Positions 41,649 to 50,788 of a stretch of 64,000 nt of DNA are shown here, in pieces (position 1 is the first letter of the stretch; every line of letters begins with the position of its first letter). A program made the translations under genes and the position numbers. This DNA comes from Gammaproteobacteria bacterium (GTDB taxonomy: Bacteria > Pseudomonadota > Gammaproteobacteria > 21-64-14): assembly GCA_027013145.1 (NCBI GenBank), contig JALUXX010000011.1, positions 124,001 through 188,000 on the forward strand. The letters run 5' to 3'. A model generated the notes under the pieces. It worked only from the letters and a program-made list of their open reading frames with translations. It was not told the origin of the DNA and searched no databases.

Positions 41649-42041
41649 TCAGCGCTTGGAGTACTGCGGCGCCTTGCGGGCCTTGTGGCGCCCGACCTTC
41701 TTGCGTTCCACTTCGCGCGCGTCGCGCGTCAGGAATCCGGACTTGCGCAACGGTCCGCGCAGGGATTCGTCGTACGCGACCAGCGCGCGCGCCAGGGCGT
41801 GGCGGATCGCGCCGGCCTGTCCGGTGCCGCCGCCGCCGCGCACGCGCGCGTGGACGTCGAACCGGGCCGCGAGATCGGCCGTGTCGAGCGGCTGGCGCAC
41901 GACCATGCGCGCGGTCTCGCGCCCGAAATACTGCTCCAGCGGGCGCCGGTTGACGAGGATCCGGCCGCTGCCGGGGGTGAGGTACACGCGCGCGGTGGCG
42001 GTCTTGCGCCGTCCGGTGTTGTATGCGGCCTGTTGCGCCAT
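41649..42041 (-). CDS. rpsI: 30S ribosomal protein S9
   Basis: S9 binds the head of the 30S subunit, its C-terminal tail touching P-site tRNA. The 130-residue protein begins [21 protein letters not shown] and has [22 protein letters not shown]. It ends with the tail [18 protein letters not shown], all canonical. It follows rplM by about 50 bases, the universal L13-S9 operon. Confidence 0.98.
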   Translation of the reverse strand: MAQQAAYNTGRRKTATARVYLTPGSGRILVNRRPLEQYFGRETARMVVRQPLDTADLAARFDVHARVRGGGGTGQAGAIRHALARALVAYDESLRGPLRKSGFLTRDAREVERKKVGRHKARKAPQYSKR

Positions 42042-42092
42042 GGTGGTTTCCGATCCTCGCCTTGCGGAATGGTCCTGGATTCTGAAATCCGA

Positions 42093-42521
42093 TTACAGTT
42101 CAAGTGCCTGCGGCTGCTGCGCGGCGTGACGATGGTCGGGGCCGGGATAGACCTTGAGCTTGCGGATCATCGCCCGCCCGAGACGGTTCTTCGGCAACAT
42201 CCCACGCACGGCGTGCTCGATGGCGCGCTCGGGCGCCTTGTCCAGCAGCTTGCCGAGCGTGATGGACTTGAGGTTGCCGATATAACCGGTATGGTGGTGG
42301 TAGACCTTATCGGTGCGCTTCTTGCCCGTCGCATGGATCTTCGCGGCGTTGATCACCACGATATAGTCCCCGGTGTCCACGTGCGGGGTATACTCGGGCT
42401 TGTGCTTGCCGCGCAGGCGCCGGGCGACCTCCGAGGCGAGCCGGCCGAGGGTCTTGCCGGCGGCATCGACCACGTACCAGTCGCGGACCACGCTCTCGGG
42501 CTTCGCTGTGAACGTCTTCAT
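42093..42521 (-). CDS. rplM: 50S ribosomal protein L13
   Basis: L13 is an early 50S assembly protein and, in E. coli, an autogenous repressor of its own operon. The 142-residue protein has [51 protein letters not shown], and [24 protein letters not shown], then [32 protein letters not shown]. The start was set at MKTF; the longer track ORF runs back into the leader. A promoter sits about 60 bases upstream and a separate promoter-terminator unit lies beyond it. Confidence 0.98.
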   Translation of the reverse strand: MKTFTAKPESVVRDWYVVDAAGKTLGRLASEVARRLRGKHKPEYTPHVDTGDYIVVINAAKIHATGKKRTDKVYHHHTGYIGNLKSITLGKLLDKAPERAIEHAVRGMLPKNRLGRAMIRKLKVYPGPDHRHAAQQPQALEL

Positions 42522-42578
42522 CCGTCGGTCTCCGGGGCGCCACGCAACGAGGCAAGCGCGCGGCGCGGAAAGGCGTGC

Positions 42579-42607
42579 ATGGTACAAAATCGTCCGGCCG
42601 CTTACAA
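42579..42607 (-). promoter_or_regulatory. Probable rplM-rpsI promoter
   Basis: On the minus strand TTGTAA and TACCAT are separated by 17 bases, placing the transcript start about 50 bases before the L13 ATG. It lies downstream of the intrinsic terminator at 42645-42676, so rplM need not depend on read-through. Confidence 0.5.
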
Positions 42608-42644
42608 GGGACGTGGAGGGGCGCAGAAGCGCCCACGCGCGGGC

Positions 42645-42676
42645 AAAAAAATGGCGCGGCATGTGGGGGCCGCGCC
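42645..42676 (-). terminator. Intrinsic terminator upstream of rplM
   Basis: On the minus strand GGCGCGGC and GCCGCGCC form an 8-bp GC stem with an 8-base loop, followed (after one A) by seven T residues. No protein-coding gene ends here. It marks the 3' end of the proposed small RNA or an attenuator in the rplM leader. Confidence 0.8.
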
Positions 42677-42740
42677 GAATACCACCAAAGGAGGATGGAG
42701 GAGTCGCATGAGTCCGGATTGCGGGATCCGGAATCAGCGT
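42645..42740 (-). ncRNA. Candidate small RNA (or rplM attenuator leader) with anti-Shine-Dalgarno stretches
   Basis: A perfect -35 (TTGACA) on the minus strand starts a unit that ends about 100 bases later at an intrinsic terminator. The predicted RNA has a 5' hairpin (TCCGGAT, loop CCCGCA, ATCCGGA). A single-stranded stretch follows with ACTCCTCC and ATCCTCCTTT, complementary to ribosome-binding sites of the AAAGGAGG type. The terminator hairpin comes last. A second promoter for rplM lies downstream. That this is a stand-alone sRNA is inference; an L13-controlled attenuator is the main alternative. Confidence 0.5.
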
Positions 42741-42745
42741 ATGAG

Positions 42746-42775
42746 AATCTTCTAATATTTTGGTGGACGTGTCAA
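42746..42775 (-). promoter_or_regulatory. Promoter of the candidate small RNA
   Basis: The -35 is a perfect TTGACA on the minus strand. The -10 region 17-18 bases away is weak (GAAGAT or AAGATT). A perfect 16-bp palindrome, CCAGGGCCGGCCCTGG, at 42779-42794 sits three bases upstream of the -35 box and could be an operator. Confidence 0.5.
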
Positions 42776-42839
42776 CCTCCAGGGCCGGCCCTGGCCCGCG
42801 CCCGGGCACGATCACAAAACAGTCTTGTAAAACAGCTTG

Positions 42840-43148
42840 TTAAATGCGTAGACGGTCGACCACCCGGCCGTGGACCAGGTGCTCGTCGATGATCTCGTCG
42901 ATGTCGTGGGCATCGACGTAGGTGTACCAGACGCCTTCCGGATAGACGACCAGGACCGGACCCTCCTCGCAGCGGTCCATGCAGCCCGCGCGGTTGATGC
43001 GCACGCCGCCCGGGCCGCTCAGGCCGAGCGCCTTCACGCGCGCCTTGGCGTGCTCGCGCATCGCGGCCGCATCGTGGTTCGCGCAGCAGGTGGCCCCCGG
43101 TTCCCGCTGGTTGGTGCAGAAAAAGACGTGATGACGATAGTACGGCAT
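42840..43148 (-). CDS. (2Fe-2S) ferredoxin domain protein, thioredoxin-like fold
   Basis: The 102-residue protein matches the small Shethna-type thioredoxin-like [2Fe-2S] ferredoxins. It shows HHVFFCTNQREPGATCCANHD at the N-terminus and GVRINRAGCMDRCEEGPVLVVYPEGVWYTYVD, with cluster cysteines FCTN, TCC and CMDRC. Such proteins occur widely in gammaproteobacteria with no firm role assigned; electron transfer or a regulatory redox role is likely. It is on the same strand as rplM, ending about 65 bases before the candidate sRNA promoter. Confidence 0.88.
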   Translation of the reverse strand: MPYYRHHVFFCTNQREPGATCCANHDAAAMREHAKARVKALGLSGPGGVRINRAGCMDRCEEGPVLVVYPEGVWYTYVDAHDIDEIIDEHLVHGRVVDRLRI

Positions 43149-43213
43149 GGGGCGGCATTATTCCCGATCGCCCCCATACCCGCAATCGCGCCCCGGCGCC
43201 CGACCGATCGGAA

Positions 43214-43912
43214 TCAGAAACTGTAGACGAGGTTCACCGAGGTCAGCAGGTCGGTGTTCTTGGTGCCGGCGGGGACGCTGGTGTTGTATTTGACGGTCTC
43301 GGAGAGCTTGAGCGCGAGGGCGCCGATGACCGTGCTCTGCAGCGAGGAGACCGATTCGATCGACGTATTGGCGCGACCGCTGTCGAGACGTACCCGCTGC
43401 TGGAACTTTGCGTTGGGCGTCAACTGCCACACCAGCCTGCCCGCGGCGCGGAAGATCGCCTCGTTGGTCGAGGAGCCGGTGGTCTCGCGGCTCTGGCGCA
43501 GGCCGGGACCGGCCTCGAGTTCCGCCTTCAGCGCCGGCAGGGGCCGGAACCTGCGCCCGTATCCGGCCGCCTCCGCGGCCTGGTACGAATAGCCGCTGAA
43601 GCGATCCGATTCGTAGCGCACGTTGCCGAAGAGGTAGGAGACGGCGGACAGGTCGTAGTGATTGGTCAGGTCCCCGACGTAGCGCTCCGCCGTGGTCGTG
43701 CCGCGATCGGAGGCGTGCAGGGCCTCGACACGCACGGCGTGGCGCCAGGCGCCGTACCTGACCTGCAGATCGAGGGCACCGTTGAGGGTGCTGGTGTTCG
43801 TGTTGCCCTGGGTGGCGACGAAGCCCAGGTCCACCTCCCCCTTCCAGGTCAGGGCCGCCGCCGCCGGGGCCCACGCGACCAGGAGCAGCAACGCCCATGT
43901 GTGCTGTCGCAC
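43214..43912 (-). CDS. DUF481 family outer-membrane beta-barrel protein
   Basis: The 232-residue protein has a signal peptide (VRQHTWALLLLVAWAPAAAA) and the DUF481 opening LTWKGEVDLGFVATQGNTNTSTLNGALDLQV. Alternating beta-strands (VSYLFGNVRYESDRFSGYSYQAAEAAGYGRRF) and the C-terminal LLTSVNLVYSF with terminal Phe follow. It is a predicted salt-stress-associated outer-membrane barrel of unknown function. The GTG at 43912 was chosen because GGGAGG lies about seven bases before it; the GTG two codons earlier is too close to the ribosome site. Confidence 0.87.
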   Translation of the reverse strand: MRQHTWALLLLVAWAPAAAALTWKGEVDLGFVATQGNTNTSTLNGALDLQVRYGAWRHAVRVEALHASDRGTTTAERYVGDLTNHYDLSAVSYLFGNVRYESDRFSGYSYQAAEAAGYGRRFRPLPALKAELEAGPGLRQSRETTGSSTNEAIFRAAGRLVWQLTPNAKFQQRVRLDSGRANTSIESVSSLQSTVIGALALKLSETVKYNTSVPAGTKNTDLLTSVNLVYSF

Positions 43913-44052
43913 TTTCACCTCCCGTCTCCGCGTCGGACTGGGCCCCGCCGCGCGCGGCGCGACGCGAACGCCGTATACTACCGGACGCGACTCGCGCCGC
44001 AACCGTCGCGGCGCTGCCATCGGACGCCGGCCTCCCGGCGGGTTCCCCCGTA

Positions 44053-45339
44053 ATGAACGCGGAATACGACCATCGAGTGCCGTTGGACGAACGGGCGCTG
44101 CTGCGGATGACGGACCGATGCGTGCAGTGCGGGCTGTGCGCGCCCGCGTGTCCGACCTACGCGCTCTCCCGCGAGGAGGCCGAGTCGCCGCGCGGGCGCA
44201 TCGCCGTGATCCAGGGCATCGCCTGCGGGGAATTGGCGCCGGACGCGCACGCGCTGGCGCACCTCGACCGCTGCCTCGAGTGTCTCGCGTGCGAAGACGT
44301 CTGCCCGTCGCGGGTGCCGTTCGCAACGCTGATGGACGCAGCCCGCGCGCTGCTGGAGCGCTCCCGACACCGGCCGCTGCGCGAGCGTGTACTGCGTGCG
44401 GCCCTGCTCGACGGCGTCGCCCGCCCCGCGGCGCTGCGTCTGGCCGGGCGCGCCCTGCGGCTCTATCAACGCAGCGGTCTGCGCACGGCGCTGCGCCGCA
44501 GCGGCATACTCCGCGGCCTCGGCCTCGACGCGCCGGAGGCGCTGCTGCCCGATGTCGCCCCGCTCCGCCGCTGGCACGGACGGATCCCGGCGCAGGGGCC
44601 GCGGCGCGGAACGGTGGCGCTGTTCACGGGCTGCATCGCCGCGGTCCTCGACCGGCCCACTTTGGAGGCCGCCGTCCGCGTCCTCACGCGCCTGGGTTTC
44701 GAGGTGCACATCCCGTCCGACCAGGCCTGCTGCGGTGCGCTCCACCAGCACGAGGGCGCACCGCGCACCGCGGCGCGCCTGGCGCGCCGCAACCTCGCCG
44801 CCTTCGCCGATCCAGAGGTCCCGATCGTGACGCTGGCGAGCGGCTGCGGTGCGCATCTCGCACGCTACGGGACGGTGTGTGCGGACGACAGGGCCGCGGC
44901 GTTCGCCGCGCGCGTGCGCGATATCCACGCGTTCCTCGTCGAAGTCCCGTGGCCGCAGGACGTCGGCGTCGCACCGCTCGCGGCCCGCGTCGCGGTTCAC
45001 GTGCCGTGCACCCTCGCCAACGTCCTGCACCAGGCGGATGCACCGCGACGCGTACTCTCCCGCATCCCCGGCCTGGAGATCCTGCCGCTGGGCGGGGGAA
45101 CGCACTGCTGCGGCGCGGCCGGGGCCTACGTCCTGCACCACCCGGACGAGGCGCGGCGGCTGCGGGAACCGAAAGTCGCGGCGGTGCGCGCGCTGCGTGC
45201 CGATTACCTGGCCACGGCCAACATCGGCTGCGCGCTGCACCTCGCGGCCGGACTGCGCGGCGAACGCGGTGCCGCGGAGGTGGTACACCCCGTCGTGCTC
45301 CTGGACCGCCAGCTCGCCGCAGGCGCCCCAGGGGGGTGA
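44053..45339 (+). CDS. glcF: Glycolate oxidase iron-sulfur subunit GlcF
   Basis: GlcF carries electrons from the flavin subunits of glycolate (or related hydroxyacid) dehydrogenase. The 428-residue protein has two [4Fe-4S] motifs, [14 protein letters not shown] and [13 protein letters not shown]. Two CCG domains follow: [13 protein letters not shown] and [15 protein letters not shown]. The length matches GlcF. GlcD and GlcE are not adjacent; the next gene is coq7. The partner flavoprotein must lie elsewhere, or the protein serves another hydroxyacid dehydrogenase. Confidence 0.9.
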   Translation: MNAEYDHRVPLDERALLRMTDRCVQCGLCAPACPTYALSREEAESPRGRIAVIQGIACGELAPDAHALAHLDRCLECLACEDVCPSRVPFATLMDAARALLERSRHRPLRERVLRAALLDGVARPAALRLAGRALRLYQRSGLRTALRRSGILRGLGLDAPEALLPDVAPLRRWHGRIPAQGPRRGTVALFTGCIAAVLDRPTLEAAVRVLTRLGFEVHIPSDQACCGALHQHEGAPRTAARLARRNLAAFADPEVPIVTLASGCGAHLARYGTVCADDRAAAFAARVRDIHAFLVEVPWPQDVGVAPLAARVAVHVPCTLANVLHQADAPRRVLSRIPGLEILPLGGGTHCCGAAGAYVLHHPDEARRLREPKVAAVRALRADYLATANIGCALHLAAGLRGERGAAEVVHPVVLLDRQLAAGAPGG

Positions 45340-45385
45340 TCGGGCGCACTCGACAGGCGGCGGCGAAGACCGCTATCGTGTAGCG

Positions 45386-46030
45386 ATGGAGATTCGCGAG
45401 GAGACGTCGATCGACCGCATGCTCGCGGGCTTCGACCAGGCCCTGCGCACGCTGTTCGGCCGCCCGGCGGGGACCGGCCGGGCGGATCCGGCGGAAGACA
45501 TCGAGGAAGCCGCGCTTTCGCCCGCGGAACGGCGGCGGGCGGGGGGGCTCGTGCGAGTCGACCACGCCGGCGAGGTGTGCGCCCAGGCCCTGTATCAGGG
45601 CCAGGCGCTGGCCGCACGCAGCCCTGCGGTCGGCGCGGCGCTGCAGCGCGCGGCGCAGGAGGAGAACGATCACCTCGAATGGTGCGCGCGCCGTCTCGAG
45701 GCGCTGGGCACACACCCGAGCCGACTCAACCCCCTGTGGTATGCCGGCTCCTTCGCCATCGGCGCGCTCGCAGGCGCGGCCGGGGACCGCTGGAGCCTCG
45801 GCTTCGTGGCCGAGACGGAGCGCCAGGTCGGCGCCCATCTCGACGGACACCTGCAGCGCCTGCCCGAGGCGGACCGCCGCAGCCGCGCCCTCCTGGAACA
45901 GATGCGTCGGGACGAGGCGCACCACGCCACCGTCGCGGTCGAATCCGGCGCCGCCCCGCTGCCGGCCCCGGTGCGGACCCTGATGGCGCTGGCCTCGCGC
46001 GTGATGACGACCACGGCCTATTGGGTCTGA
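45386..46030 (+). CDS. coq7: 2-polyprenyl-3-methyl-6-methoxy-1,4-benzoquinol hydroxylase Coq7
   Basis: Coq7/UbiF-equivalent is a membrane-associated diiron hydroxylase of ubiquinone synthesis. The 214-residue protein shows the iron ligands in [40 protein letters not shown] and [13 protein letters not shown], with [25 protein letters not shown] as the membrane-contact helix. The gene neighbours speD and crp, as in Pseudomonas. It implies an aerobic ubiquinone-using organism. Confidence 0.95.
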   Translation: MEIREETSIDRMLAGFDQALRTLFGRPAGTGRADPAEDIEEAALSPAERRRAGGLVRVDHAGEVCAQALYQGQALAARSPAVGAALQRAAQEENDHLEWCARRLEALGTHPSRLNPLWYAGSFAIGALAGAAGDRWSLGFVAETERQVGAHLDGHLQRLPEADRRSRALLEQMRRDEAHHATVAVESGAAPLPAPVRTLMALASRVMTTTAYWV

Positions 46031-46062
46031 GCGCCGTCCCCTTCGGCGCGCCGGCGACGACT

Positions 46063-46875
46063 TCAGCGCCGCAGGTTGCGCCCGTAGAACATCTCCATCA
46101 TCTCGCGCTGGAGCAGGCCGCGGATGCGCTTCTCCTCGCGCGGCGAGAGGTCCTCGCGGTCGATCCCGAACAGGTAGTTGTCCAGATCGAACTCCTTGAG
46201 CGTCATCTTGGTGTGGAACAGGTTTTCCTGGTAGACGTTGACGTCCACCATCTGGTAGCGCTCGCGGGTGTCCTTGGAGATGAAGTTCTGGATGGAATGG
46301 ATCTTGTGATCGATGAAGTGCTTGCGCCCGTTGACGTCGCGCGTGAAACCGCGCACGCGATAATCGATGATCACGATGTCCGATTCGAAGCTGTGAATGA
46401 GATAGTTGAGCGCGCGCAGGGGCGAGATGCGCCCGCAGGTCGAGACGTCGATGTCGGCGCGGAAGGTGCTGATGCCGTTGTCGGGATTCGGATGACTCTC
46501 GGGGTAGGTGTGGACGGTGATGTGGCTCTTGTCGAGATGGGCGACGACCGCCTCGGGCAGCGGGCCCGGCGTGGCGGAATTCGACAGGCGATCGGACGCC
46601 ACCGCCTCTTCGGCGATCAGCATGGTGACGCTGGCCCCCTGGGGTTCGTAGTCCTGGCGCGCGATATTGAGGATGTTGGCGCCGATGATATCGGTCACGC
46701 CGGTGAGGATCTGCGTCAGGCGCTCGGCGTTGTAGGCCTCGTCGATGTATTCGATATATTCGCGCCGCTGCGCCTCGGTCTTGGCGTAGCAGATATCGTA
46801 GATGTTGAAGCTCAGGCTCTTGGTAAGGTTGTTGAAACCGTGCAGCCGCAGACGCGGGTTCGACCTGGCCACCAT
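46063..46875 (-). CDS. speD: S-adenosylmethionine decarboxylase proenzyme
   Basis: SpeD makes decarboxylated SAM for spermidine synthesis. The 270-residue, E. coli-class proenzyme begins [24 protein letters not shown]. It has the self-cleavage site [16 protein letters not shown], where Ser becomes the pyruvoyl group, and [20 protein letters not shown]. It is convergent with coq7 and precedes osmC in the conserved speD-osmC-crp-trpC neighbourhood. Confidence 0.96.
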   Translation of the reverse strand: MVARSNPRLRLHGFNNLTKSLSFNIYDICYAKTEAQRREYIEYIDEAYNAERLTQILTGVTDIIGANILNIARQDYEPQGASVTMLIAEEAVASDRLSNSATPGPLPEAVVAHLDKSHITVHTYPESHPNPDNGISTFRADIDVSTCGRISPLRALNYLIHSFESDIVIIDYRVRGFTRDVNGRKHFIDHKIHSIQNFISKDTRERYQMVDVNVYQENLFHTKMTLKEFDLDNYLFGIDREDLSPREEKRIRGLLQREMMEMFYGRNLRR

Positions 46876-47001
46876 GCTGCCCTCCCGTACCCCTGCCGGA
46901 ACGCCGCGAAGCCCCGCCGCGCGGCCGCACCGGGGGGGCGATTATGCCGCATGGCGTGAGCGTTGTGCAGGGCACGGGCCGTCGATGCCCCGCAACCGGG
47001 C

Positions 47002-47421
47002 TCAGGGCGGCGGCACGATCTCGAAATCATGGGTGATCTCGGCGCTGCGCCCGAGCATCACCGACACCGAACAGTACTTCTCCGCGGACAGGGACACCGC
47101 GCGGCGGACCTGGTGCTCGGCCAGGTCCTCGCCGCTCACCCGGTAATGGACGTGGATGCGGGTGAACACCTTCGGCGGCTTCTCGGCGCGCTCGGCCGAG
47201 ACCTCCACGACGCAGCCGCCGACGGCCTGGCGCGCCTTCCTCAGGATCTGGACGACGTCGAAGCCGGTGCAGCCGGCCAGCCCCAACAGGACCATCTCCA
47301 TCGGCCGCGCCCCGAGGTTGCGCCCGCCGGCCTCCGGCGCACCGTCCATCACGATCGCGTGCCCGCTGCCGGACTCGCCGACGAACATCACGTCCTGCAC
47401 CCAGCGCGCAACCGCCTTCAT
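47002..47421 (-). CDS. OsmC family protein (YhfA-like)
   Basis: The 139-residue protein has an OsmC/Ohr fold with the two conserved cysteines in [23 protein letters not shown] and [20 protein letters not shown]. These are the peroxidatic pair in OsmC-type hydroperoxide reductases. Its position beside crp, as for yhfA in E. coli and the Pseudomonas homologue, points to the YhfA subgroup, whose substrate is not established. It diverges from crp. Confidence 0.92.
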   Translation of the reverse strand: MKAVARWVQDVMFVGESGSGHAIVMDGAPEAGGRNLGARPMEMVLLGLAGCTGFDVVQILRKARQAVGGCVVEVSAERAEKPPKVFTRIHVHYRVSGEDLAEHQVRRAVSLSAEKYCSVSVMLGRSAEITHDFEIVPPP

Positions 47422-47461
47422 CGTCCAACCTCCGCGCCCCCGGACCGGCGCCGGCGCCGTT

Positions 47462-47490
47462 CGACATCCCCGGGGGCTTTGCTTACACTT
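47462..47490 (+). promoter_or_regulatory. Probable crp promoter
   Basis: TCGACA and TACACT are separated by 17 bases, about 50 bases before the start codon. Both boxes match consensus well. It is in the divergent region between osmC and crp. Confidence 0.6.
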
Positions 47491-47540
47491 GCCACGGACA
47501 GCCTGCCGCCCTCGCGGCCGGCCCGCGCCGAGGGCGCCCC

Positions 47541-48176
47541 ATGCCGAAACCGTCGCCCCCCAAGGGCAACCCGACCATCGAGCGGTTCCTGGCCCACTGC
47601 CACCGCCGCCGCTATCCCGGCAAGAGCGTCATCATCTACGCCGGCGACCAGCCGGACGCCCTGTACTATATCATCGAGGGTTCCGTCACCGTATTGATCG
47701 AGGACGAGGACGGGCGCGAGATCGTCCTCGCCTACCTCAACCCCGGTGACTTCTTCGGCGAGATGGGGCTGTTCGACGAGCAGCAGAACCGCAGCGCCTG
47801 GGTGCGCGCACGCACGCGCTGCGAGTTGGGGGAGATCAGCTACGCGCGCTTCCGCCAGCTCGCCGAGGAGGACCCGAGCATCCTGTTCGCGCTCGCCTCG
47901 CAGATGGCCCTGCGTCTGCGCAAGACCAGCCGCAAGGTCGGCGACCTCGCCTTCCTGGACGTAACCGGCCGGGTCGCCCGCACGCTGCTCGAGTTGTGCA
48001 AGGAGCCCGACGCGCTCACGCACCCCGAAGGGATGCAGATCCGGATCACGCGCCAGGAGATCAGCCGCATCGTCGGTTGTTCGCGCGAGATGGCGGGGCG
48101 GGTGCTCAAGGCGCTCGAGGACCAGGGCCTGATCTCGGTCGCGGGCAAGACGATCGTGGTGCACGGTACCCGCTGA
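47541..48176 (+). CDS. crp: cAMP receptor protein (CRP/Vfr)
   Basis: CRP/Vfr is a global activator that binds cAMP and TGTGA-type sites. The 211-residue protein has the cAMP pocket [34 protein letters not shown], with the Arg-Ser phosphate contacts. A C-terminal winged helix follows with recognition helix [30 protein letters not shown], containing the R-x4-GCSRE-x2-GR pattern of CRP. It is convergent with trpC, only 14 bases away. Confidence 0.93.
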   Translation: MPKPSPPKGNPTIERFLAHCHRRRYPGKSVIIYAGDQPDALYYIIEGSVTVLIEDEDGREIVLAYLNPGDFFGEMGLFDEQQNRSAWVRARTRCELGEISYARFRQLAEEDPSILFALASQMALRLRKTSRKVGDLAFLDVTGRVARTLLELCKEPDALTHPEGMQIRITRQEISRIVGCSREMAGRVLKALEDQGLISVAGKTIVVHGTR

Positions 48177-48190
48177 CGGGGTCCCGCCGC

Positions 48191-48991
48191 TCACGCCCCG
48201 AACAGCGCCTCCAGCCGCACGCCGGGATCCTCGGCGCGCATGAAGGCCTCGCCGACCAGGAACGCGCCGACCCCGCCCGCACGCAGGCGGTCGACGTCGG
48301 CGCGCGTATGGATCCCGCTCTCGCTGACCAGCAGCCGCCCCGCGCCCACGCGCGGGGCGAGGCGCAGCGTCGTCGCGAGATCGGTCTCGAAGCTGCGCAG
48401 GTCGCGGTTGTTGACGCCGATCAGCGCCTCCGCGAGCCCCGCGGCGCGCTCGAGTTCGGCCTCGTCGTGCACCTCCACGAGCACGTCCATTCCCAGTTCC
48501 CGGGCAAGCGAGTAGAGTTCATGCAACGATGGATCCCCAAGTGCGGAGACGATCAACAGGATGCAGTCGGCCCCGAGTACGCGCGCCTCGTAGACCTGGT
48601 AGGGATCGATGATGAAGTCCTTGCGCAGCACGGGCAGCGCGCAGGCCGCGCGCGCCGCGACCAGGTGCTGCGGCTCGCCCCGGAAGAAATCCCGGTCGGT
48701 CAACACCGACAGACACGCGGCGCCGTGGGCGGCGTAGGAGGCGGCGATCGCCGCCGGGTCGAAGGGGTCGCGCAACAGGCCGCGGCTGGGCGAGGCGCGC
48801 TTGATCTCGGCGATGACCGCCGCGCGCCCGGCCGCGGCCGCGGACTCCAGCGCCGCGACGAATCCGCGCGGCGGCGGCGCGGCCTCCACCCGCCGGCTCA
48901 GCTCGCGGATGCCGGTGACCGAGCTGGCACGCTCGATCTCGGCGGCCTTCGCCGCCAGGATCCGCACCAGGATGTCCGCCCGCGCCTCCAT
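48191..48991 (-). CDS. trpC: Indole-3-glycerol phosphate synthase
   Basis: TrpC closes the indole ring of tryptophan. The 266-residue TIM barrel has the catalytic lysines and glutamates in [65 protein letters not shown] and [14 protein letters not shown]. It is a single-function enzyme (no PRAI fusion). Its start lies two bases after the end of the rhodanese gene. It keeps the crp-trpC synteny of Pseudomonas, but trpG and trpD are 24 kb away. Confidence 0.96.
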   Translation of the reverse strand: MEARADILVRILAAKAAEIERASSVTGIRELSRRVEAAPPPRGFVAALESAAAAGRAAVIAEIKRASPSRGLLRDPFDPAAIAASYAAHGAACLSVLTDRDFFRGEPQHLVAARAACALPVLRKDFIIDPYQVYEARVLGADCILLIVSALGDPSLHELYSLARELGMDVLVEVHDEAELERAAGLAEALIGVNNRDLRSFETDLATTLRLAPRVGAGRLLVSESGIHTRADVDRLRAGGVGAFLVGEAFMRAEDPGVRLEALFGA

Positions 48992-48993
48992 GC

Positions 48994-49422
48994 TCAGCAC
49001 TGCTCCCAGGGCAGTCCCTCATGGCGCCAGCCGCCGAGCGTGTTGCGGTGGTGGTCCGCGTCGAGCGGCCCCTCGAAGCCGTCGGTGACGTTGTAGACGT
49101 CGCTCAGGCCTTCGCGCAGCAGCAGCTCGCCCGCCTCGCGCGAGCGGTTGCCGCTGCGGCAGATGAGGATGACCGGGGCGCTGCCCTCGCTGTGGGCGGA
49201 CACGCCGCCGAGCATCACCTTGCGCACCAGCAGCGCGAAGTCGGGATTGATACGCCAGTCGGGCTCGTCGATCCAGGCGATGTGGACGGCGCCGCGCGGG
49301 TGGCCGACGAACAGGTACTCCATGGTCGAGCGCACGTCGATGAGGACCGCGCGCGGATTCTCCTCCAGGAGCTGCCAGGCCTCCCGGGCGCTGAGTCCGT
49401 GTACCTCGGTCTGGGTCGCCAT
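48994..49422 (-). CDS. Rhodanese-domain protein
   Basis: The 142-residue single rhodanese domain has [30 protein letters not shown] and the active-site loop [21 protein letters not shown], with the persulfide-forming Cys followed by RSGNRS. It ends [29 protein letters not shown], typical of a small PspE-like subgroup. It could transfer sulfane sulfur or act as a phosphatase-like module. It precedes trpC by two bases on the same strand, so the two are coupled in expression, not function. Confidence 0.92.
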   Translation of the reverse strand: MATQTEVHGLSAREAWQLLEENPRAVLIDVRSTMEYLFVGHPRGAVHIAWIDEPDWRINPDFALLVRKVMLGGVSAHSEGSAPVILICRSGNRSREAGELLLREGLSDVYNVTDGFEGPLDADHHRNTLGGWRHEGLPWEQC

Positions 49423-49538
49423 CCGCCGCTCCGCGCGCGATGGGGCCCCCATGGCGCGGGCCCCGTCCGTGGGAGTATACCGCGCGGGGCGTGCGCCGGT
49501 GCTTGCCGCGACCGCACCGCCGCCGTTATCTTGCCGCC

Positions 49539-50303
49539 ATGGCCGCCATTGCAGCCCCACCGCGAAACCTGCTGCGCCCGGTCGGACGGGCGATCGCCGA
49601 GCACGGGATGATCCGTGACGGCGACCGCGTGCTCCTCGCGCTCTCGGGGGGCAAGGACTCGCTCTCCCTGCTGCACATCCTGCGCCACCTGCGCACGCAC
49701 GCGCCGGTGCACTTCGATCTCGCCGCCGCCACCGTCGATCCGATGGTGGAGGGCTTCGACCCCTCCGCCCTCAAGCCCCACCTGGAGGCCGTCGGTGTGC
49801 CCTTCCACTACCGCGCCGAGCCGATCCTCGAGCGCGCCCGCGGGCACATGGGCAACCCATCCTTCTGCGCCTTCTGCGCGCGCATGAAGCGCGGGATCCT
49901 CTACGACATCGCCCGCCGCGGCGGCTACAACGTGCTCGCCCTGGGCCAGCACCTCGACGACGCCGCGGAGAGCTTCCTGATGTCGGCGTTCCACGGCGGG
50001 CGCCTCAAGACCATGAAGGCGCACTACGTGAACGATGCCGGCGACATCCGGGTCATCCGCCCGCTGATCTACGCGCGCGAGCGCCAGACCGCCGCCTACG
50101 CCCGGGCCGCCGGGCTCCCCGTGGTCCCCGAGAACTGCCCGGGCTGCTTCCAGGCGCCGACCGAGCGGATGCGGATCAAATCGCTGCTCGCGGATGAAGA
50201 ACGGCTCAACAAGGGGGTTTTCAAGAGCCTGAAAAGGGCGATGAGCCCACTGATTGCCGATCTTGGCCGAAGATCTATACTTGAAAGCCCACCTGCTGAC
50301 TGA
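49539..50303 (+). CDS. ttcA: tRNA 2-thiocytidine biosynthesis protein TtcA
   Basis: TtcA thiolates cytidine 32 of certain tRNAs using ATP and an Fe-S cluster. The 254-residue PP-loop protein has LLALSGGKDSLSLLHIL, FCAFCARMKRGILYDIARRGGYNVLALGQHLDDAAESFLMSAFHGGRL and a second cysteine pair PENCPGCFQAPTERM, matching the TtcA cluster ligands. The ATG of MAAIAAPPRNLL was chosen over the upstream track start. It diverges from the rhodanese gene. The 120 bases after its stop are AT-rich with no feature I can name. Confidence 0.9.
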   Translation: MAAIAAPPRNLLRPVGRAIAEHGMIRDGDRVLLALSGGKDSLSLLHILRHLRTHAPVHFDLAAATVDPMVEGFDPSALKPHLEAVGVPFHYRAEPILERARGHMGNPSFCAFCARMKRGILYDIARRGGYNVLALGQHLDDAAESFLMSAFHGGRLKTMKAHYVNDAGDIRVIRPLIYARERQTAAYARAAGLPVVPENCPGCFQAPTERMRIKSLLADEERLNKGVFKSLKRAMSPLIADLGRRSILESPPAD

Positions 50304-50422
50304 TTTACCATCTGTGGGAAATGGATCTACACCATTGGCTCTAGTTTAGGTTCTCGTGGGCTGATCCTGCGTAACGTCGCCCCGATTCCGGGGGCAAGGA
50401 TGGCGAACCGGGCGCTCCCCCC

Positions 50423-50770
50423 TCAGTCCCCGGCCTGCCCCCCCGGCGGTTCCCGTTCCAGCCGCCGCAGGAACACGCGCATCTCCTTCGCCGCCTGGAC
50501 GTCGCCGTGGGCCTCCGCGGCCCGGATCCCCTCCCGGTAGGCGGCCGCCGCCTCGGCACGCCGCCCGCACTCGGTGAGGGCGCGGCCGTAGAGCTTCCAG
50601 GCCGCCGAATGACCGGGGTCGAATTCGACCGCGCGCGCCAGATGCGCGGCGGCCCGCACCGGGTCACCCGCCGCGAGGTGGGCGCCGCCGAGCCCGAAGC
50701 GCAGCAGCGCCCCGTCCTGCCCGGCGGCGAGCAGCCGTTCGAGGTTCGCGACCCGCTCCGTTGCGTCCAT
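50423..50770 (-). CDS. Small TPR-repeat protein
   Basis: The 115-residue soluble protein has two to three tetratricopeptide-like repeats (LLRFGLGGAHLAAGDPVRAAAHLARAVEFDPGHSAAWKLYGRALTECGRRAEAAAAYREGIRAAEAHGD) and a charged C-terminal helix. It should be a protein-protein adaptor. It is the last gene of the minus-strand def-fmt-rsmB-trkA-trkH block, 18 bases after trkH. ATG was chosen over the adjacent in-frame GTG. Confidence 0.8.
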   Translation of the reverse strand: MDATERVANLERLLAAGQDGALLRFGLGGAHLAAGDPVRAAAHLARAVEFDPGHSAAWKLYGRALTECGRRAEAAAAYREGIRAAEAHGDVQAAKEMRVFLRRLEREPPGGQAGD

Positions 50771-50788
50771 CACGCCTCCCGCCCGACC

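Noticed and set aside
42709-42756. Plus-strand mini-[18 protein letters not shown] after AAAGGAGG and GGAGGAG
   Set aside because: The ribosome-like sequences are the complement of the minus-strand anti-Shine-Dalgarno stretch. There is no plus-strand promoter or terminator, while the minus strand has both. It remains a minor alternative.
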